A stretch of 64,000 bases of DNA from Cribrihabitans_A pelagius (GCF_048820915.1 NZ_JBMERR010000011.1:1-64000), one strand, 5' to 3'. Positions 24,862 through 33,270 are shown, numbered from the stretch's first letter. The notes: generated by a model not told the origin, from the letters alone. Numbers and translations: made by a program.

Positions 24862-26171
24862 TCTGCCGCCTTTCCGTAAGGCACGTTCTTGCCGCCGAAC
24901 CGGCGGACGCGGATGTTGCATTGCTCGGCGTGGCCGACAAAGCCTTCGAGCATGCACAGGCGCGAGCCGTATTCGCCGATCATGGTGGCGGCCTCGTCGG
25001 TGGTGACCTTCTGGTAGCTGTGGGTTTTCAGGAACTTGCCGACCCAGAGCCCGCCGGTATAGCGGCCTGCCTTCTTGGTCGGCAGGGTGTGGTTGGTGCC
25101 AATCACCTTGTCGCCGTTGGCCACATTGGTGCGGGGGCCAAGGAACAGCGCGCCGTATGAGGTCATGTTCTCCAGGAACCAGTCGTCGCGGTCGGTCATC
25201 ACCTGCACGTGTTCGGAGGCGATGTCATCGGCGACCTGAAGCATCTCGTCATAAGTGTCGCAGACGATCACCTCGCCGTATACCTCCCAAGAGACCTTGG
25301 CGGTGTCCGCGGTGGGCAGGATGCCCAGCAGGCGATCGATCTCGCTCAGCGTCTCCTCGGCCAGCTTGCGGGAGTTCGTGAGCAGCACGCAGGGAGAGTT
25401 GTAGCCATGCTCGGCCTGGCCCAAAAGGTCGGTGGCGCAGAGCTCGGCGTCGGCGGCGCTCTCATCGGCGATCACCATGGTCTCGGTCGGGCCTGCAAAG
25501 AGGTCGATGCCGACGCGGCCGAAGAGCTGGCGCTTGGCCTCCGCCACAAAGGCGTTGCCGGGGCCGACCAGCATATGCACCGGGTCGATGGTCTCGGTGC
25601 CGATCGCCATGGCGCCGATCGCCTGGATGCCGCCCATCACGTAGATCTCATGCGCGCCGCCCAGGTGCATCGCGGCAATCACCGCCGCATTTGGCTTGCC
25701 CTGGAACGGCGGGGTGCAGGCGATGATGCGCGGCACGCCCGCGACCTTGGCGGTGGCGACGGACATATGCGCCGAGGCCACCATCGGGAACTTGCCGCCG
25801 GGGACGTAGCAGCCGACAGACTGCACCGGGATGTTCTTATGGCCGAGGATCACGCCGGGCAGGGTCTCCACCTCGATGTCCAGCATGGAATCGCGCTGCG
25901 CCTGGGCGAAGTTCATCACCTGCTTCTGCGCGAACTTGATGTCCTCCAGCTCGCGCGCGCTGAGCGAAGCGATCAAGTCGTCAATCTGCGCCTGGCTCAG
26001 GCGGAAGCTTTCGGGGCTGTAGTTGTCGAACTTTTCGGACAGCTCCCGCACGGCGGCATCGCCGCGGGTCTCGATGTCCTTCAGCGTCGCTTCGACCACG
26101 GCGCGGGTCTTGGCATCGTCTTCGGCGCGGTCGGCGTCAGATTTGCCGCGTTTCAGGTATTCGATGGTCAT
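24858..26171 (-). CDS. Histidinol dehydrogenase-family alcohol dehydrogenase (HpsN-like)
   Basis: 437 aa HisD-fold, NAD-dependent, four-electron oxidation of a primary alcohol to a carboxylate. HisD zinc and catalytic residues can be matched: Gln252 and His255 (GQAEHGYNSP), Glu320-His321 (ASEHVQV), Asp354 (GDKVIGTNH) and His414 (VGHAEQ). No histidine gene is nearby. In roseobacters this subfamily includes HpsN, which oxidises 2,3-dihydroxypropane-1-sulfonate to sulfolactate, so a catabolic substrate is expected. It starts at 26171; the stop overlaps SnoaL-like B. Confidence 0.85.
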   Translation of the reverse strand: MTIEYLKRGKSDADRAEDDAKTRAVVEATLKDIETRGDAAVRELSEKFDNYSPESFRLSQAQIDDLIASLSARELEDIKFAQKQVMNFAQAQRDSMLDIEVETLPGVILGHKNIPVQSVGCYVPGGKFPMVASAHMSVATAKVAGVPRIIACTPPFQGKPNAAVIAAMHLGGAHEIYVMGGIQAIGAMAIGTETIDPVHMLVGPGNAFVAEAKRQLFGRVGIDLFAGPTETMVIADESAADAELCATDLLGQAEHGYNSPCVLLTNSRKLAEETLSEIDRLLGILPTADTAKVSWEVYGEVIVCDTYDEMLQVADDIASEHVQVMTDRDDWFLENMTSYGALFLGPRTNVANGDKVIGTNHTLPTKKAGRYTGGLWVGKFLKTHSYQKVTTDEAATMIGEYGSRLCMLEGFVGHAEQCNIRVRRFGGKNVPYGKAAE

Positions 26172-26181
26172 GGTCAGGTCC

Positions 26182-26712
26182 TCAGTTTCCGGGGCGCGGA
26201 GGCGTTTTCTCCCCGCGGTCAAATGCTTCCCAGCCTTCGCCGTTGAACAGGTCAACGCCGAGCTGGGCGGCGACATGGGCGAAATCGACGTTCACCCAGT
26301 TATCGGTGATCTTGCCGTCCTGGACCTTCCAGAAGTCCATGTAGCGGATCTCGACCCGCTTGCCGGTGGGTTCGATGCCGAGGAAGGTGCCGGAGTGGGT
26401 GGCTTCCTGGCGGCCGAAGGCGGCGGCCCATTCGCCCATGTAGAGGCGGGCCTCGTCGATGCAGACCTTGTCCGAGAACGCGGCCTGGAACGGGCGCTGC
26501 CAGTTGTCCTGGAATTCCTTCAGCCCGGTCTTTGTGCCGCAGCCCTGGTTGCCCATCCAGCGGAAGCCTTGCGCGAAGAATTCGCCGATGTCGCTGATGC
26601 GGTGGTCGTTCAGCCCGTCGACCATGTTCTCGATCACGCGGCGGGTGTCTTCGGTCTTGCTCATGTCCGTGTCTTTGGACAGCACGGCCTGTTCGGGGCG
26701 GGAGCCTTTCAT
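26182..26712 (-). CDS. SnoaL/NTF2-like protein A (single domain)
   Basis: 176 aa, one SnoaL/ester-cyclase-type domain: VIENMVDGLNDHRISDIGEF, GIEPTGKRVEIRYMDFWKVQ, GKITDNWVNVDFAHVAAQLG. AAAGG lies 6 bp before the ATG at 26712, so that start is preferred over the internal Met at 26664. It lies between the ABC transporter genes and the HisD-like gene and shares the GxxPTG...DxWxxxxGKIxxNWVxVD signature with its three paralogues. Confidence 0.75.
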   Translation of the reverse strand: MKGSRPEQAVLSKDTDMSKTEDTRRVIENMVDGLNDHRISDIGEFFAQGFRWMGNQGCGTKTGLKEFQDNWQRPFQAAFSDKVCIDEARLYMGEWAAAFGRQEATHSGTFLGIEPTGKRVEIRYMDFWKVQDGKITDNWVNVDFAHVAAQLGVDLFNGEGWEAFDRGEKTPPRPGN

Positions 26713-26737
26713 CGTGTACCTTTCTATGTGCAGCAGC

Positions 26738-26850
26738 CGGGGAGCCTCCGGCGGGGATATTTTCAGCCAGAAGAAGCCGGGAGGCCTTCGCGCGCCGCAG
26801 GCGCGCCGGGCCCAACGGGCGGAGACGCATTTCTAATGCGGCTCCGGCGG
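26738..26850. repeat. Intergenic repeat-like element with hairpin
   Basis: The gap between SnoaL-like A and the second permease contains GCCTCCGGCGGGGATAT and AGCCAGAAGAAG, a combination I remember as common in Rhodobacteraceae intergenic regions. A G+C hairpin follows (GCGCGCC-GCA-GGCGCGC near 26791-26807), read inside a leftward operon. It may attenuate transcription between transport and enzyme genes. The repeat-family claim is from memory and unverified. Confidence 0.35.
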
Positions 26851-26868
26851 GCGGGAGGGCCGCCGGGA

Positions 26869-27789
26869 TCAGCCTTTCACCGCACCGGCGGTCAGGCCGC
26901 TGACGATCTGGCGCTGGAAGAACAGGATCAGCACAAACAGCGGGGCGGTGGCCGAGACCACGGCGGCGACCGCGTACATCACCTTGCCTTCGACCTGGGT
27001 AGTGCCAAGGAAGCTGTTGATCGCGGGGATGATGGTCTCGTTCTCCGAGCTCAAGAGCATCGCGGTCACCGCAAAGTCGTTGTAGGCGAGCAGGAAGCTG
27101 AACAGGCCGGTGGTGATCACGCCGGGCCACATGACCGGGATAATCACGTGGCGGAAGGCCTGGAAGCGGGTGCAGCCGTCGACCATGGCGCTTTCGTCCA
27201 TGTCCTTGGGGATGTTGAGGAAGAAGGAATGCAGCATCCACAGGGTGAAAGGCTGGTTGATCGCCACCAGCACGATGATGGTGGTGGGCAGGATGCCCCA
27301 GATGTTCCACTCGAAGAACGGCAGCAGGTAGCCCGAAACCAGGGTGATATGCGGCATGGCGCGGAACACCAGCGCGGCCATCAGCAGCCAGAAGGCATAG
27401 CGGCGCCCCGAACGGGCCAGCGCGTAGCCGCCCAGCGTGCCGAAGGTGAGCGAGATGACCACCGTGAAGAAAACGACGATGCCGGAATTGAGGACATTGC
27501 GCCAGAATTCCTCGTCCACCCAGGCGCCGTGGTAGCCTTCGAGGGTGAAGGGGCTGCCGGTCTGCCGGATCGTGTTGACCCCGTAGATCGCGTTCTGCCA
27601 GTCGGTCTTGGAGAAGAAGTCCGACTGCACCTTGAAACTGCCCCAGAAGGTCCAGAAGAACGGGAACGCCGCGACGATCAGCCAGAGCGCCACGAGGGCC
27701 AGCGAGATCACGGTGAGCGGCGAGACGCGGGACCGGGATTTGGGGCTCACTGCCGGGGCTGCGATGCGGGATTGTGCCTTGGTTGCCAT
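26869..27789 (-). CDS. ABC transporter permease 2 (MalG-like)
   Basis: 306 aa inner-membrane permease with about six hydrophobic segments, the first near residues 28-50. The EAA-type cytoplasmic loop is DMDESAMVDGCTRFQAFRHV followed by IIPVMWPGVI, the ATPase docking site. It is a carbohydrate-uptake (CUT1-like) permease, partner of the gene just upstream (10-bp gap). The C-terminus lies 157 bp before SnoaL-like A. Confidence 0.88.
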   Translation of the reverse strand: MATKAQSRIAAPAVSPKSRSRVSPLTVISLALVALWLIVAAFPFFWTFWGSFKVQSDFFSKTDWQNAIYGVNTIRQTGSPFTLEGYHGAWVDEEFWRNVLNSGIVVFFTVVISLTFGTLGGYALARSGRRYAFWLLMAALVFRAMPHITLVSGYLLPFFEWNIWGILPTTIIVLVAINQPFTLWMLHSFFLNIPKDMDESAMVDGCTRFQAFRHVIIPVMWPGVITTGLFSFLLAYNDFAVTAMLLSSENETIIPAINSFLGTTQVEGKVMYAVAAVVSATAPLFVLILFFQRQIVSGLTAGAVKG

Positions 27790-27799
27790 GATCGTGCCC

Positions 27800-28831
27800 T
27801 CAGTGTGCTTTGCGGGAGAAGTCGCGCCAGGTGCGGATCAGCACCGGCATCAGGAGGATGATCACGCCGGCGATGGTCATCATCGAGGTCGCCCCGGCCG
27901 AGCCGTAGAGCGGATTGCCGCTTTCGCGCAGGTCGTTGTAGATGATCCAGCTGAGCGAGGTGGCATGGGCTTCGGCCTTGAAGCTGACGATCGGCTCGAA
28001 GACGCGGAAGTTGTCCATCAGCAGCATCAGCGTCACAAAGGACATCAGCGGCGCCAGATGCGGCACGATCACATGGATCATGCGCTGCCACTTCGACGCG
28101 CCGTCGATCATCGCCGCTTCCATGGTGTCCTCGGGCACCGTCTGAAGCCCCGCGTAGAAGGTGATGAAGCTGAACGGCAGGGTGTGCCAGACGCCATAGA
28201 CGATCAGCATGGTCCAGGTCAGCGCGGTCGAGGCCTTCAGGCTGAGCGAGGGATCGTTGAAGACCCGCTGGATGGTGGCGCCGATGACGCCGTCGCTGTC
28301 GACCATCCAGAACAGGATCAGCGAGCCCACCAGCGGCGTCACAAGAAACGGCAGCAGCGAGATGAAGATCGAGGGGCCCTTGAGCATCCGGGGCAGGTTG
28401 TTGACGCCAACCGCAATCGCCAGACCAAGCGCGATGACCACCGGGGTGACCACGGCCGTGTAGGTCAGCGTGAAGATCAGCGCGCGGTAGAAGGGCAGGT
28501 TGGAGATCTGCTTCCAGAACGCGCCAAAACTCTCCGTGCTGGCCCAGGCTTCGCCGACCTCGGCGAAGGCCAGGTGCGAGCGGTTGATGTAGGTGCCGAG
28601 CGCGTTGTACCGGCCCAGCGGCTGCGCCTCCTGCAGCTTGGCCGTGGCCGCGGTATCGACGGTGGTGGTGGGCGTGCAGCCGAACGGGCCGCAGCTCTCG
28701 GAGACCACCAGGACCTGCTCGTGCTCGACGAACAGCGACTGGATGAAAACCGAGACGATGGGCAGCGCGATGAAGAGGATCATCGCGGATAGCGTCGGCA
28801 GGATGAACCAGAAAAAGGTGCGGTGCTTCAT
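27800..28831 (-). CDS. ABC transporter permease 1 (MalF-like)
   Basis: 343 aa permease. After the first membrane helix (about 7-30) comes an unusually long external loop (about 32-112) with SCGPFGCTPTTT, i.e. two cysteines that could form a disulfide. The remaining helices and EAA loop (EDTMEAAMIDGASKWQRMIH) follow. The start ATG is at 28831; longer upstream frames lie over the binding-protein gene and are rejected. It pairs with permease 2. Confidence 0.88.
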   Translation of the reverse strand: MKHRTFFWFILPTLSAMILFIALPIVSVFIQSLFVEHEQVLVVSESCGPFGCTPTTTVDTAATAKLQEAQPLGRYNALGTYINRSHLAFAEVGEAWASTESFGAFWKQISNLPFYRALIFTLTYTAVVTPVVIALGLAIAVGVNNLPRMLKGPSIFISLLPFLVTPLVGSLILFWMVDSDGVIGATIQRVFNDPSLSLKASTALTWTMLIVYGVWHTLPFSFITFYAGLQTVPEDTMEAAMIDGASKWQRMIHVIVPHLAPLMSFVTLMLLMDNFRVFEPIVSFKAEAHATSLSWIIYNDLRESGNPLYGSAGATSMMTIAGVIILLMPVLIRTWRDFSRKAH

Positions 28832-28864
28832 GGTGTGGGTCTCGGTGTTCGGTCCGGGAAAAGA

Positions 28865-28886
28865 GAGGGGGCCGGGAAGCCCCCTC
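28865..28886. repeat. Stem-loop after the binding-protein gene
   Basis: GAGGGGGC (28865-28872) and GCCCCCTC (28879-28886) form a perfect 8-bp stem with a 6-nt loop, between the solute-binding protein gene and permease 1. Such hairpins protect the upstream binding-protein message and reduce downstream expression, giving excess binding protein. Confidence 0.5.
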
Positions 28887-28899
28887 CAGTCGGGAAGGT

Positions 28900-30144
28900 T
28901 TACTTGAGGAAGCCGGCTTCTTTGGCCGAGGTCCGGTAGGCGGTCTCGACATCCGACAGCGCCTGCTCGGCGCTTTCGCCGCCTTTCAGGAAGTCGGTGA
29001 GCTCGGAGCCGAGTGCTGCGTGCAGCAGGCCGATCTGCGGGATCATCGGATAGGGCCGGGCCCCGCCCTGCACGGTTCCGGCCACGCCCGCTGCTGCCGG
29101 GCCGGGCTCGAAGCCGGGCAGCAGCCAGACCGCGTCGTCGTTGTTCTCCGCCACCATCTCGGGGGTCAGGCCGCTGATCAGCGCGGCAAATGTCGCCTCG
29201 GCTTCTTCGTCGGACACGTTGGACGCGATGGAAATGCCGTCCCACCACAATGTCGCCGCCGGGATCGAGCCGCCGCCGACGGTGGGGGCCGCGGACAGGA
29301 CCGTGTTCGAGGTCACCTCTTCGCTGGAGCCTTCGTCATCCAGGATCGGCGCGCCGCGCGAGCCCCACATGACGGCCAGCGCCGCCTGACCGGATTCCCA
29401 CAGGCCCTGGGTCTCGTTGGAGGCATGGGTCAGGTGGTCCGGGTGGGCGTATTCGGCCAGCGCTTTCATGGTTTCCAGCGCGGCGATGCCCTTTTCATTG
29501 TTGATCGAGGGCTCGGCGGAGCCGGGTGCGAAGAACTCGCCGCCATGGCCGAGGTAGATCATGTTGAAGACTTCACCGACGTTCCAGCCGGTTTGCAGGT
29601 TCATCGCGATGGGATGCTCCATGATGCCCGCGGCGCGGATCTTTTCTGCCGCCTCCAGCACCTCCTCATAGGATGCGGGGATGCCCTCTACGCCCGCCTG
29701 CTCCAGGATGTCCTTGCGCGAGAACAGGTGCTGCGAGTTGGCCATGAAAGCGACCGCCATCACGTTGCCGTCGATGGTGATCAGCACATTCGGCGGGATG
29801 CTGTCCTTGTATTTCTCGACCAGGTCGTTCAGCGGCCGCACCAGCCCGTCGTTCATCAGCTGGGTCAACGTCGCGTTGGCCAGGATCACCGAGGTGTATT
29901 CCGCCGGGTTCGGCGTCAGCGCGGCATTCATGATCTGGCGCGCTTCGGTGGTGTGGTTGGCGGAGAACTCCGCTGCCGCGTCCCCGCAATTGGCCCGGGC
30001 CGCATCGACCACGGCGTGGATCGCCGGGAAGTCGCTCGCCAGGATGCGGATCGACTGGCCCTCGGGGCCGCAATTGGCCGCAAAGGCCGCCGAGCCCATC
30101 AGGCCGGCAAAAAGCGACGCGGCCGCAAGTCTTTTCAGTAGCAT
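28900..30144 (-). CDS. ABC transporter solute-binding protein
   Basis: Periplasmic binding protein, family 1 (CUT1 sugar type), 414 aa. A clear signal peptide (about 1-22, LLKRLAAASLFAGLMGSAAFA, cleavage near AFA-A) is followed by a lobe rich in motifs such as MAVAFMANSQHLFSRKDILE and LWWDGISIASN. The ligand is unknown; the family carries mono- and oligosaccharides, polyols and glycerol phosphodiesters. It lies between ATPase and permeases; highly expressed in such operons. Confidence 0.88.
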   Translation of the reverse strand: MLLKRLAAASLFAGLMGSAAFAANCGPEGQSIRILASDFPAIHAVVDAARANCGDAAAEFSANHTTEARQIMNAALTPNPAEYTSVILANATLTQLMNDGLVRPLNDLVEKYKDSIPPNVLITIDGNVMAVAFMANSQHLFSRKDILEQAGVEGIPASYEEVLEAAEKIRAAGIMEHPIAMNLQTGWNVGEVFNMIYLGHGGEFFAPGSAEPSINNEKGIAALETMKALAEYAHPDHLTHASNETQGLWESGQAALAVMWGSRGAPILDDEGSSEEVTSNTVLSAAPTVGGGSIPAATLWWDGISIASNVSDEEAEATFAALISGLTPEMVAENNDDAVWLLPGFEPGPAAAGVAGTVQGGARPYPMIPQIGLLHAALGSELTDFLKGGESAEQALSDVETAYRTSAKEAGFLK

Positions 30145-30211
30145 GTCATTCTCCCTGTTTTATCTGAAATTGGGTGCGGGCCGCATGGGCCCGCCCTGAG
30201 TGCGGAGGCGT

Positions 30212-31264
30212 TCAGCCCCCGATCCGCGCGCTGGTCCGGCCGTCGAACAGGTGGCAGATTTCCTGCGGCACGGAGATCGACACCATGTCGTCGATCTCGG
30301 CCCGGAAGTTCTTGTCGGCCTTGACCGACACCAGCGCCCCGCCGACCCGAACCGAGATCATCGTGGCATCGCCCAGGAGTTCCAGCGTGTAGATCGGCGC
30401 GTTGATCTGGCCCGCGCCGGGCGCTGCAATGCCCGCGTCCTCGGCCCGGAAGCCCAGGGTCAGCGCCCCGTCCGGTGCGTTCAATCCGGCGATCTCCACG
30501 TGCTGGGCGCGGAAGGTGCCGCCCCGGACCTCGCCGTCCATCAGGTTCATCGCCGGGCTGCCGATGAAGCTGGCGACAAAGGTGTTGGCCGGGTTGTCGT
30601 AGATATCGGTCGGGCTGCCGACCTGCTGCACCACGCCCTGTTTCATCACCACCACGCGGTCAGCCAGCGTCATCGCCTCGATCTGGTCGTGGGTCACGTA
30701 GATTGTGGTCACCGCCAGCTCGTGGCTGAGGTTCTTGATCTGCGCCCGGGTGGAGACCCGCAGCTTGGCATCGAGGTTCGACAGCGGCTCGTCCATCAGG
30801 AAGACGTTGGGCTCGCGCACGATGGCGCGGGCCAAAGCAACACGCTGGCGCTGGCCGCCGGAAAGCTCGGCCGGCTTGCGGTGCAAAAAGTCGTCCAGCT
30901 CCACCATCGCCGAGGCGCGGCGCACCTTTTCGTCATGGGTCTTGGGGTCGATGCCGCGCACCTTCAGCGGAAAGCGGATGTTCTCGTAGACGTTCATGTT
31001 GGGGTAGAGCGCATAGGACTGGAACACCATCGCCACGTCGCGGTCCTTGGGCTCCATGTCATTGACGCGCTGCCCGTCGATCAGAATGTCGCCCTCGGAG
31101 GCCTCCTCCAGCCCCGCGATCATCCGCATGGTGGTGGTCTTGCCGCAGCCCGAAGGGCCAAGCAGCACCAGGAATTCCTTGTCGGCGATGGTCAGGTCAA
31201 AGTTGTCGACGCCGACAAAAGAGCCCCAGCGCTTGCCAACGTTCTGCAGTTGTATCTCGGCCAT
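30212..31264 (-). CDS. ABC transporter ATPase (MalK/UgpC-like)
   Basis: 350 aa ATP-binding subunit energising the importer. Walker A GPSGCGKTT (36-44), Q-loop FQSYALYP (81-88), signature LSGGQRQRVALARA (134-147), Walker B VFLMDEPLSNLD (154-165) and a switch histidine in YVTHDQIEAM. A C-terminal OB-like regulatory domain (TOBE) follows, ending with ISVPQEICHLFDG. It is the first gene of the leftward operon, directly behind the operator-bearing promoter. Confidence 0.92.
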   Translation of the reverse strand: MAEIQLQNVGKRWGSFVGVDNFDLTIADKEFLVLLGPSGCGKTTTMRMIAGLEEASEGDILIDGQRVNDMEPKDRDVAMVFQSYALYPNMNVYENIRFPLKVRGIDPKTHDEKVRRASAMVELDDFLHRKPAELSGGQRQRVALARAIVREPNVFLMDEPLSNLDAKLRVSTRAQIKNLSHELAVTTIYVTHDQIEAMTLADRVVVMKQGVVQQVGSPTDIYDNPANTFVASFIGSPAMNLMDGEVRGGTFRAQHVEIAGLNAPDGALTLGFRAEDAGIAAPGAGQINAPIYTLELLGDATMISVRVGGALVSVKADKNFRAEIDDMVSISVPQEICHLFDGRTSARIGG

Positions 31265-31295
31265 GAATTCCCCCTGGCGGTTCCGCGCGCTCAGC

Positions 31296-31311
31296 TTGCA
31301 TACGTTTGCAA
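31296..31311. promoter_or_regulatory. LacI-type operator 1
   Basis: TTGCATACGTTTGCAA, a near-perfect palindrome with a central ACGT. It lies 32 bp upstream of the ATPase start and immediately downstream of a possible leftward -10. It is the reverse complement, apart from the terminal base, of operator 2. Confidence 0.65.
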
Positions 31312-31321
31312 TAGGGTAGAC

Positions 31322-31349
31322 TTAGCGTCAGCTTTTCGGCAAGTATTTT
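31322..31349 (+). promoter_or_regulatory. Possible promoter of SnoaL-like D/amidohydrolase
   Basis: TTAGCG (31322-31327), 16 bp, TATTTT (31344-31349), with operator 2 starting at the next base. The overlap with operator 2 is the arrangement expected for steric repression by LacI. Confidence 0.3.
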
Positions 31350-31365
31350 TTGCAAACGTATGCAT
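31350..31365. promoter_or_regulatory. LacI-type operator 2
   Basis: TTGCAAACGTATGCAT, the inverted counterpart of operator 1 with centres 54 bp apart (about five helical turns). This suits cooperative binding or a small loop by a tetrameric or paired LacI protein. It lies 14 bp before the ATG of SnoaL-like D. Confidence 0.65.
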
Positions 31366-31378
31366 CAGGAGCGTGCCC

Positions 31379-32383
31379 ATGTCCGGCTTTTCGGAAGAGA
31401 AACAAGTGATCCGAGACCTTTACGCGGAACTCGACGGGGCGGAGGAGCACGCCCTTGAGGCGGTTTTGGCGCGCTGCTACGCCCCGAATCACCTCTGGCG
31501 CGGTTACCACCCGTTCCACGAACAGAAGGGTGCTGCGGCGGTGGCAGAGACCTTCTGGCGCCCGCTGCGCCGCGCGCTCCGGCAAATGCAGCGGCGCCAG
31601 GACATCTTCATGGCCGGCGCCAACGAGATGGACGGCTTCGCCTCCGTCTGGGTGGTCTCGATGGGGCACCTGATGGGGCTGTTCGATGCGCCCTGGCTGG
31701 GGATCCAGCCCACCGGCAAGATGGCATTCCTGCGCTATTGCGAGTTCAACCGGGTGGAGAAGGGCAAGATCACCGAGACGGCGATGTATTTCGACATCCC
31801 GCATCTGATGATGCAGGCTGGGCTGCAGCCCTTCCCGCCGCAGACTGCCGCGCATCTGGTCCAGCCCGGGCCGGTGACGCATGACGGGCTGATGTTCGAT
31901 CCGCAGCCGCCGGAGGAGGGGGAAAAGACCCTGGCCACGATCAACGCGATGATCTCCGACCTCGGCCAGTGGAAGAGCGGCTTGAGCCTGGAGGACGAGC
32001 TGCGCCGCACCTGGGCTGAAGACATGATCTGGTGGGGCCCAGCCGGGATCGGCGCGGCCTACACCATCGAACGCTATGCCAAGCAGCACTCGGGGCCGTT
32101 CCGTGCGGGTTTCACCGACCGCTCGAAGACCAATCACATCTGCCGTCTGGCCGAAGGTCATTACGGCGGCTTCTTCGGCTGGCCGAATTTCACCGCCCGT
32201 CCCTCAGGCGGCTTCATGGGGATGCCCGCGACCGGGCAGGCGGGCGAGTTCCGGGTGATCGACATCTACCGCCGCGAGGGGGACAAGCTGGCCGAGAACT
32301 GGATCTTCATCGACCTTCTGCATTTCTGGAAGCAGCAGGGCGTTGATATCCTCGCCCGGATGGCAGAGGTGCCGCGCACATGA
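31379..32383 (+). CDS. SnoaL/NTF2-like protein D (two domains)
   Basis: 334 aa, divergent from the transporter operon and under the same operator pair. N-domain (about 10-165) with LAPNHLWRGYHPF-like residues, IQPTGKMAFLRYCEFNRVEK and FDIPHLMMQAGLQ. C-domain (about 200-330) with DMIWWGPAGIGAAYTIERYA, LAENWIFIDLLHFWKQQGVD. It is the close paralogue of SnoaL-like B. It starts at 31379; its stop overlaps the amidohydrolase start as ATGA. Function unknown. Confidence 0.72.
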   Translation: MSGFSEEKQVIRDLYAELDGAEEHALEAVLARCYAPNHLWRGYHPFHEQKGAAAVAETFWRPLRRALRQMQRRQDIFMAGANEMDGFASVWVVSMGHLMGLFDAPWLGIQPTGKMAFLRYCEFNRVEKGKITETAMYFDIPHLMMQAGLQPFPPQTAAHLVQPGPVTHDGLMFDPQPPEEGEKTLATINAMISDLGQWKSGLSLEDELRRTWAEDMIWWGPAGIGAAYTIERYAKQHSGPFRAGFTDRSKTNHICRLAEGHYGGFFGWPNFTARPSGGFMGMPATGQAGEFRVIDIYRREGDKLAENWIFIDLLHFWKQQGVDILARMAEVPRT

Positions 32384-33270
32384 CCGGCTGGATCGACGCG
32401 CATCACCATCTGTGGGATCTCAAAGCCGTGCATTACCCTTGGCTGATGGCCAAGGGTGCGGACCGGTTCTTTGGCAACCCGGCGCCGATTCAGCGGGACT
32501 ATCTGCTGGAGGAATTCCGCGCCGAAGCCGCCGCCGAAGGCATCGCCGCTTCGGTGCATATTCAGGTGGGGGCAGAGGACGCGTTGGCTGAGGCGCGCTG
32601 GGTGCAGGCTGTGGCTGACGAAAACCCGGACTGGCCGCTGGCGCAGGTGGTGTTCTGCGACCTCACCGCGCCCGATCTGGCCGCACAGCTCGACGCCTTC
32701 CAGGCGCTTCCCACCGTGCGCGGTGTGCGCCAGATCGTCGGCCGCGCCCCGGGCGAGGACGCGCGGACCGGCACCAACGCCCTCCTGGACGATCCGCGGT
32801 TCCTGGCCGGGCTGCAGGAGGCCGGGCGGCGCGGCCTCAGCTTCGACTTGCAGCTGATCCCTGAGCTGATGGAGAAAACCGCCCGGGTGCTGGCACAGGC
32901 GCCGCAGACCCGGGTTGCCCTGTGCCACGCAGGCTCGCCGCACGACCGCAGCACCGAGGGGCTGCGGGCCTGGGCGGCTCAGCTCAAACACCTCTCGCGG
33001 CTGCCGCAGGCGGCCTGCAAGCTCTCCGGCCTGGGCATGTTCGAACACAATTGGACAGCCGCCAGCATCCGCCCGATCGTCGGGACCTGCCTTGCACAGT
33101 TCGGCGCGGAGCGGGTGATGTTCGGATCGAACTTCCCCGTCGACAAGCTCTACTCCGATTACCGCACGCTCGCGCAGGCCTGCCGCGAACTGGTCCCGGA
33201 GGAGGCGCACAGGGCCGTGTTCCGCGGCACCGCCGCCCGGTTCTATGGCCTCGGCGTGCCGGCGGCATGA
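32380..33270 (+). CDS. Amidohydrolase-2 family lactonase (fuconolactonase-like)
   Basis: 296 aa TIM-barrel amidohydrolase. The N-terminal metal motif IDAHHHLWD (5-13) is followed by VCFCDLTAPDL-type strands, ALCHAGSPHDRS and the C-terminal VMFGSNFPVDKLYSDY, where the Asp is expected to be catalytic. COG3618 members hydrolyse sugar lactones such as L-fuconolactone and L-rhamnonolactone. It therefore suggests that the imported compound is oxidised to a lactone. It is coupled to SnoaL-like D by ATGA. Confidence 0.82.
   Translation: MTGWIDAHHHLWDLKAVHYPWLMAKGADRFFGNPAPIQRDYLLEEFRAEAAAEGIAASVHIQVGAEDALAEARWVQAVADENPDWPLAQVVFCDLTAPDLAAQLDAFQALPTVRGVRQIVGRAPGEDARTGTNALLDDPRFLAGLQEAGRRGLSFDLQLIPELMEKTARVLAQAPQTRVALCHAGSPHDRSTEGLRAWAAQLKHLSRLPQAACKLSGLGMFEHNWTAASIRPIVGTCLAQFGAERVMFGSNFPVDKLYSDYRTLAQACRELVPEEAHRAVFRGTAARFYGLGVPAA

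Noticed and set aside
24858..26171. Histidine biosynthesis (hisD) assignment
   Set aside because: The protein is a HisD-fold member, but no other his gene is near; the surroundings are catabolic, so HpsN-like alcohol oxidation is preferred.
30200..31378. N-terminal extension of the SnoaL-like D frame back into the ATPase gene
   Set aside because: It lies antisense to a clear ABC ATPase and across the operator region; the ATG at 31379 is the sensible start.
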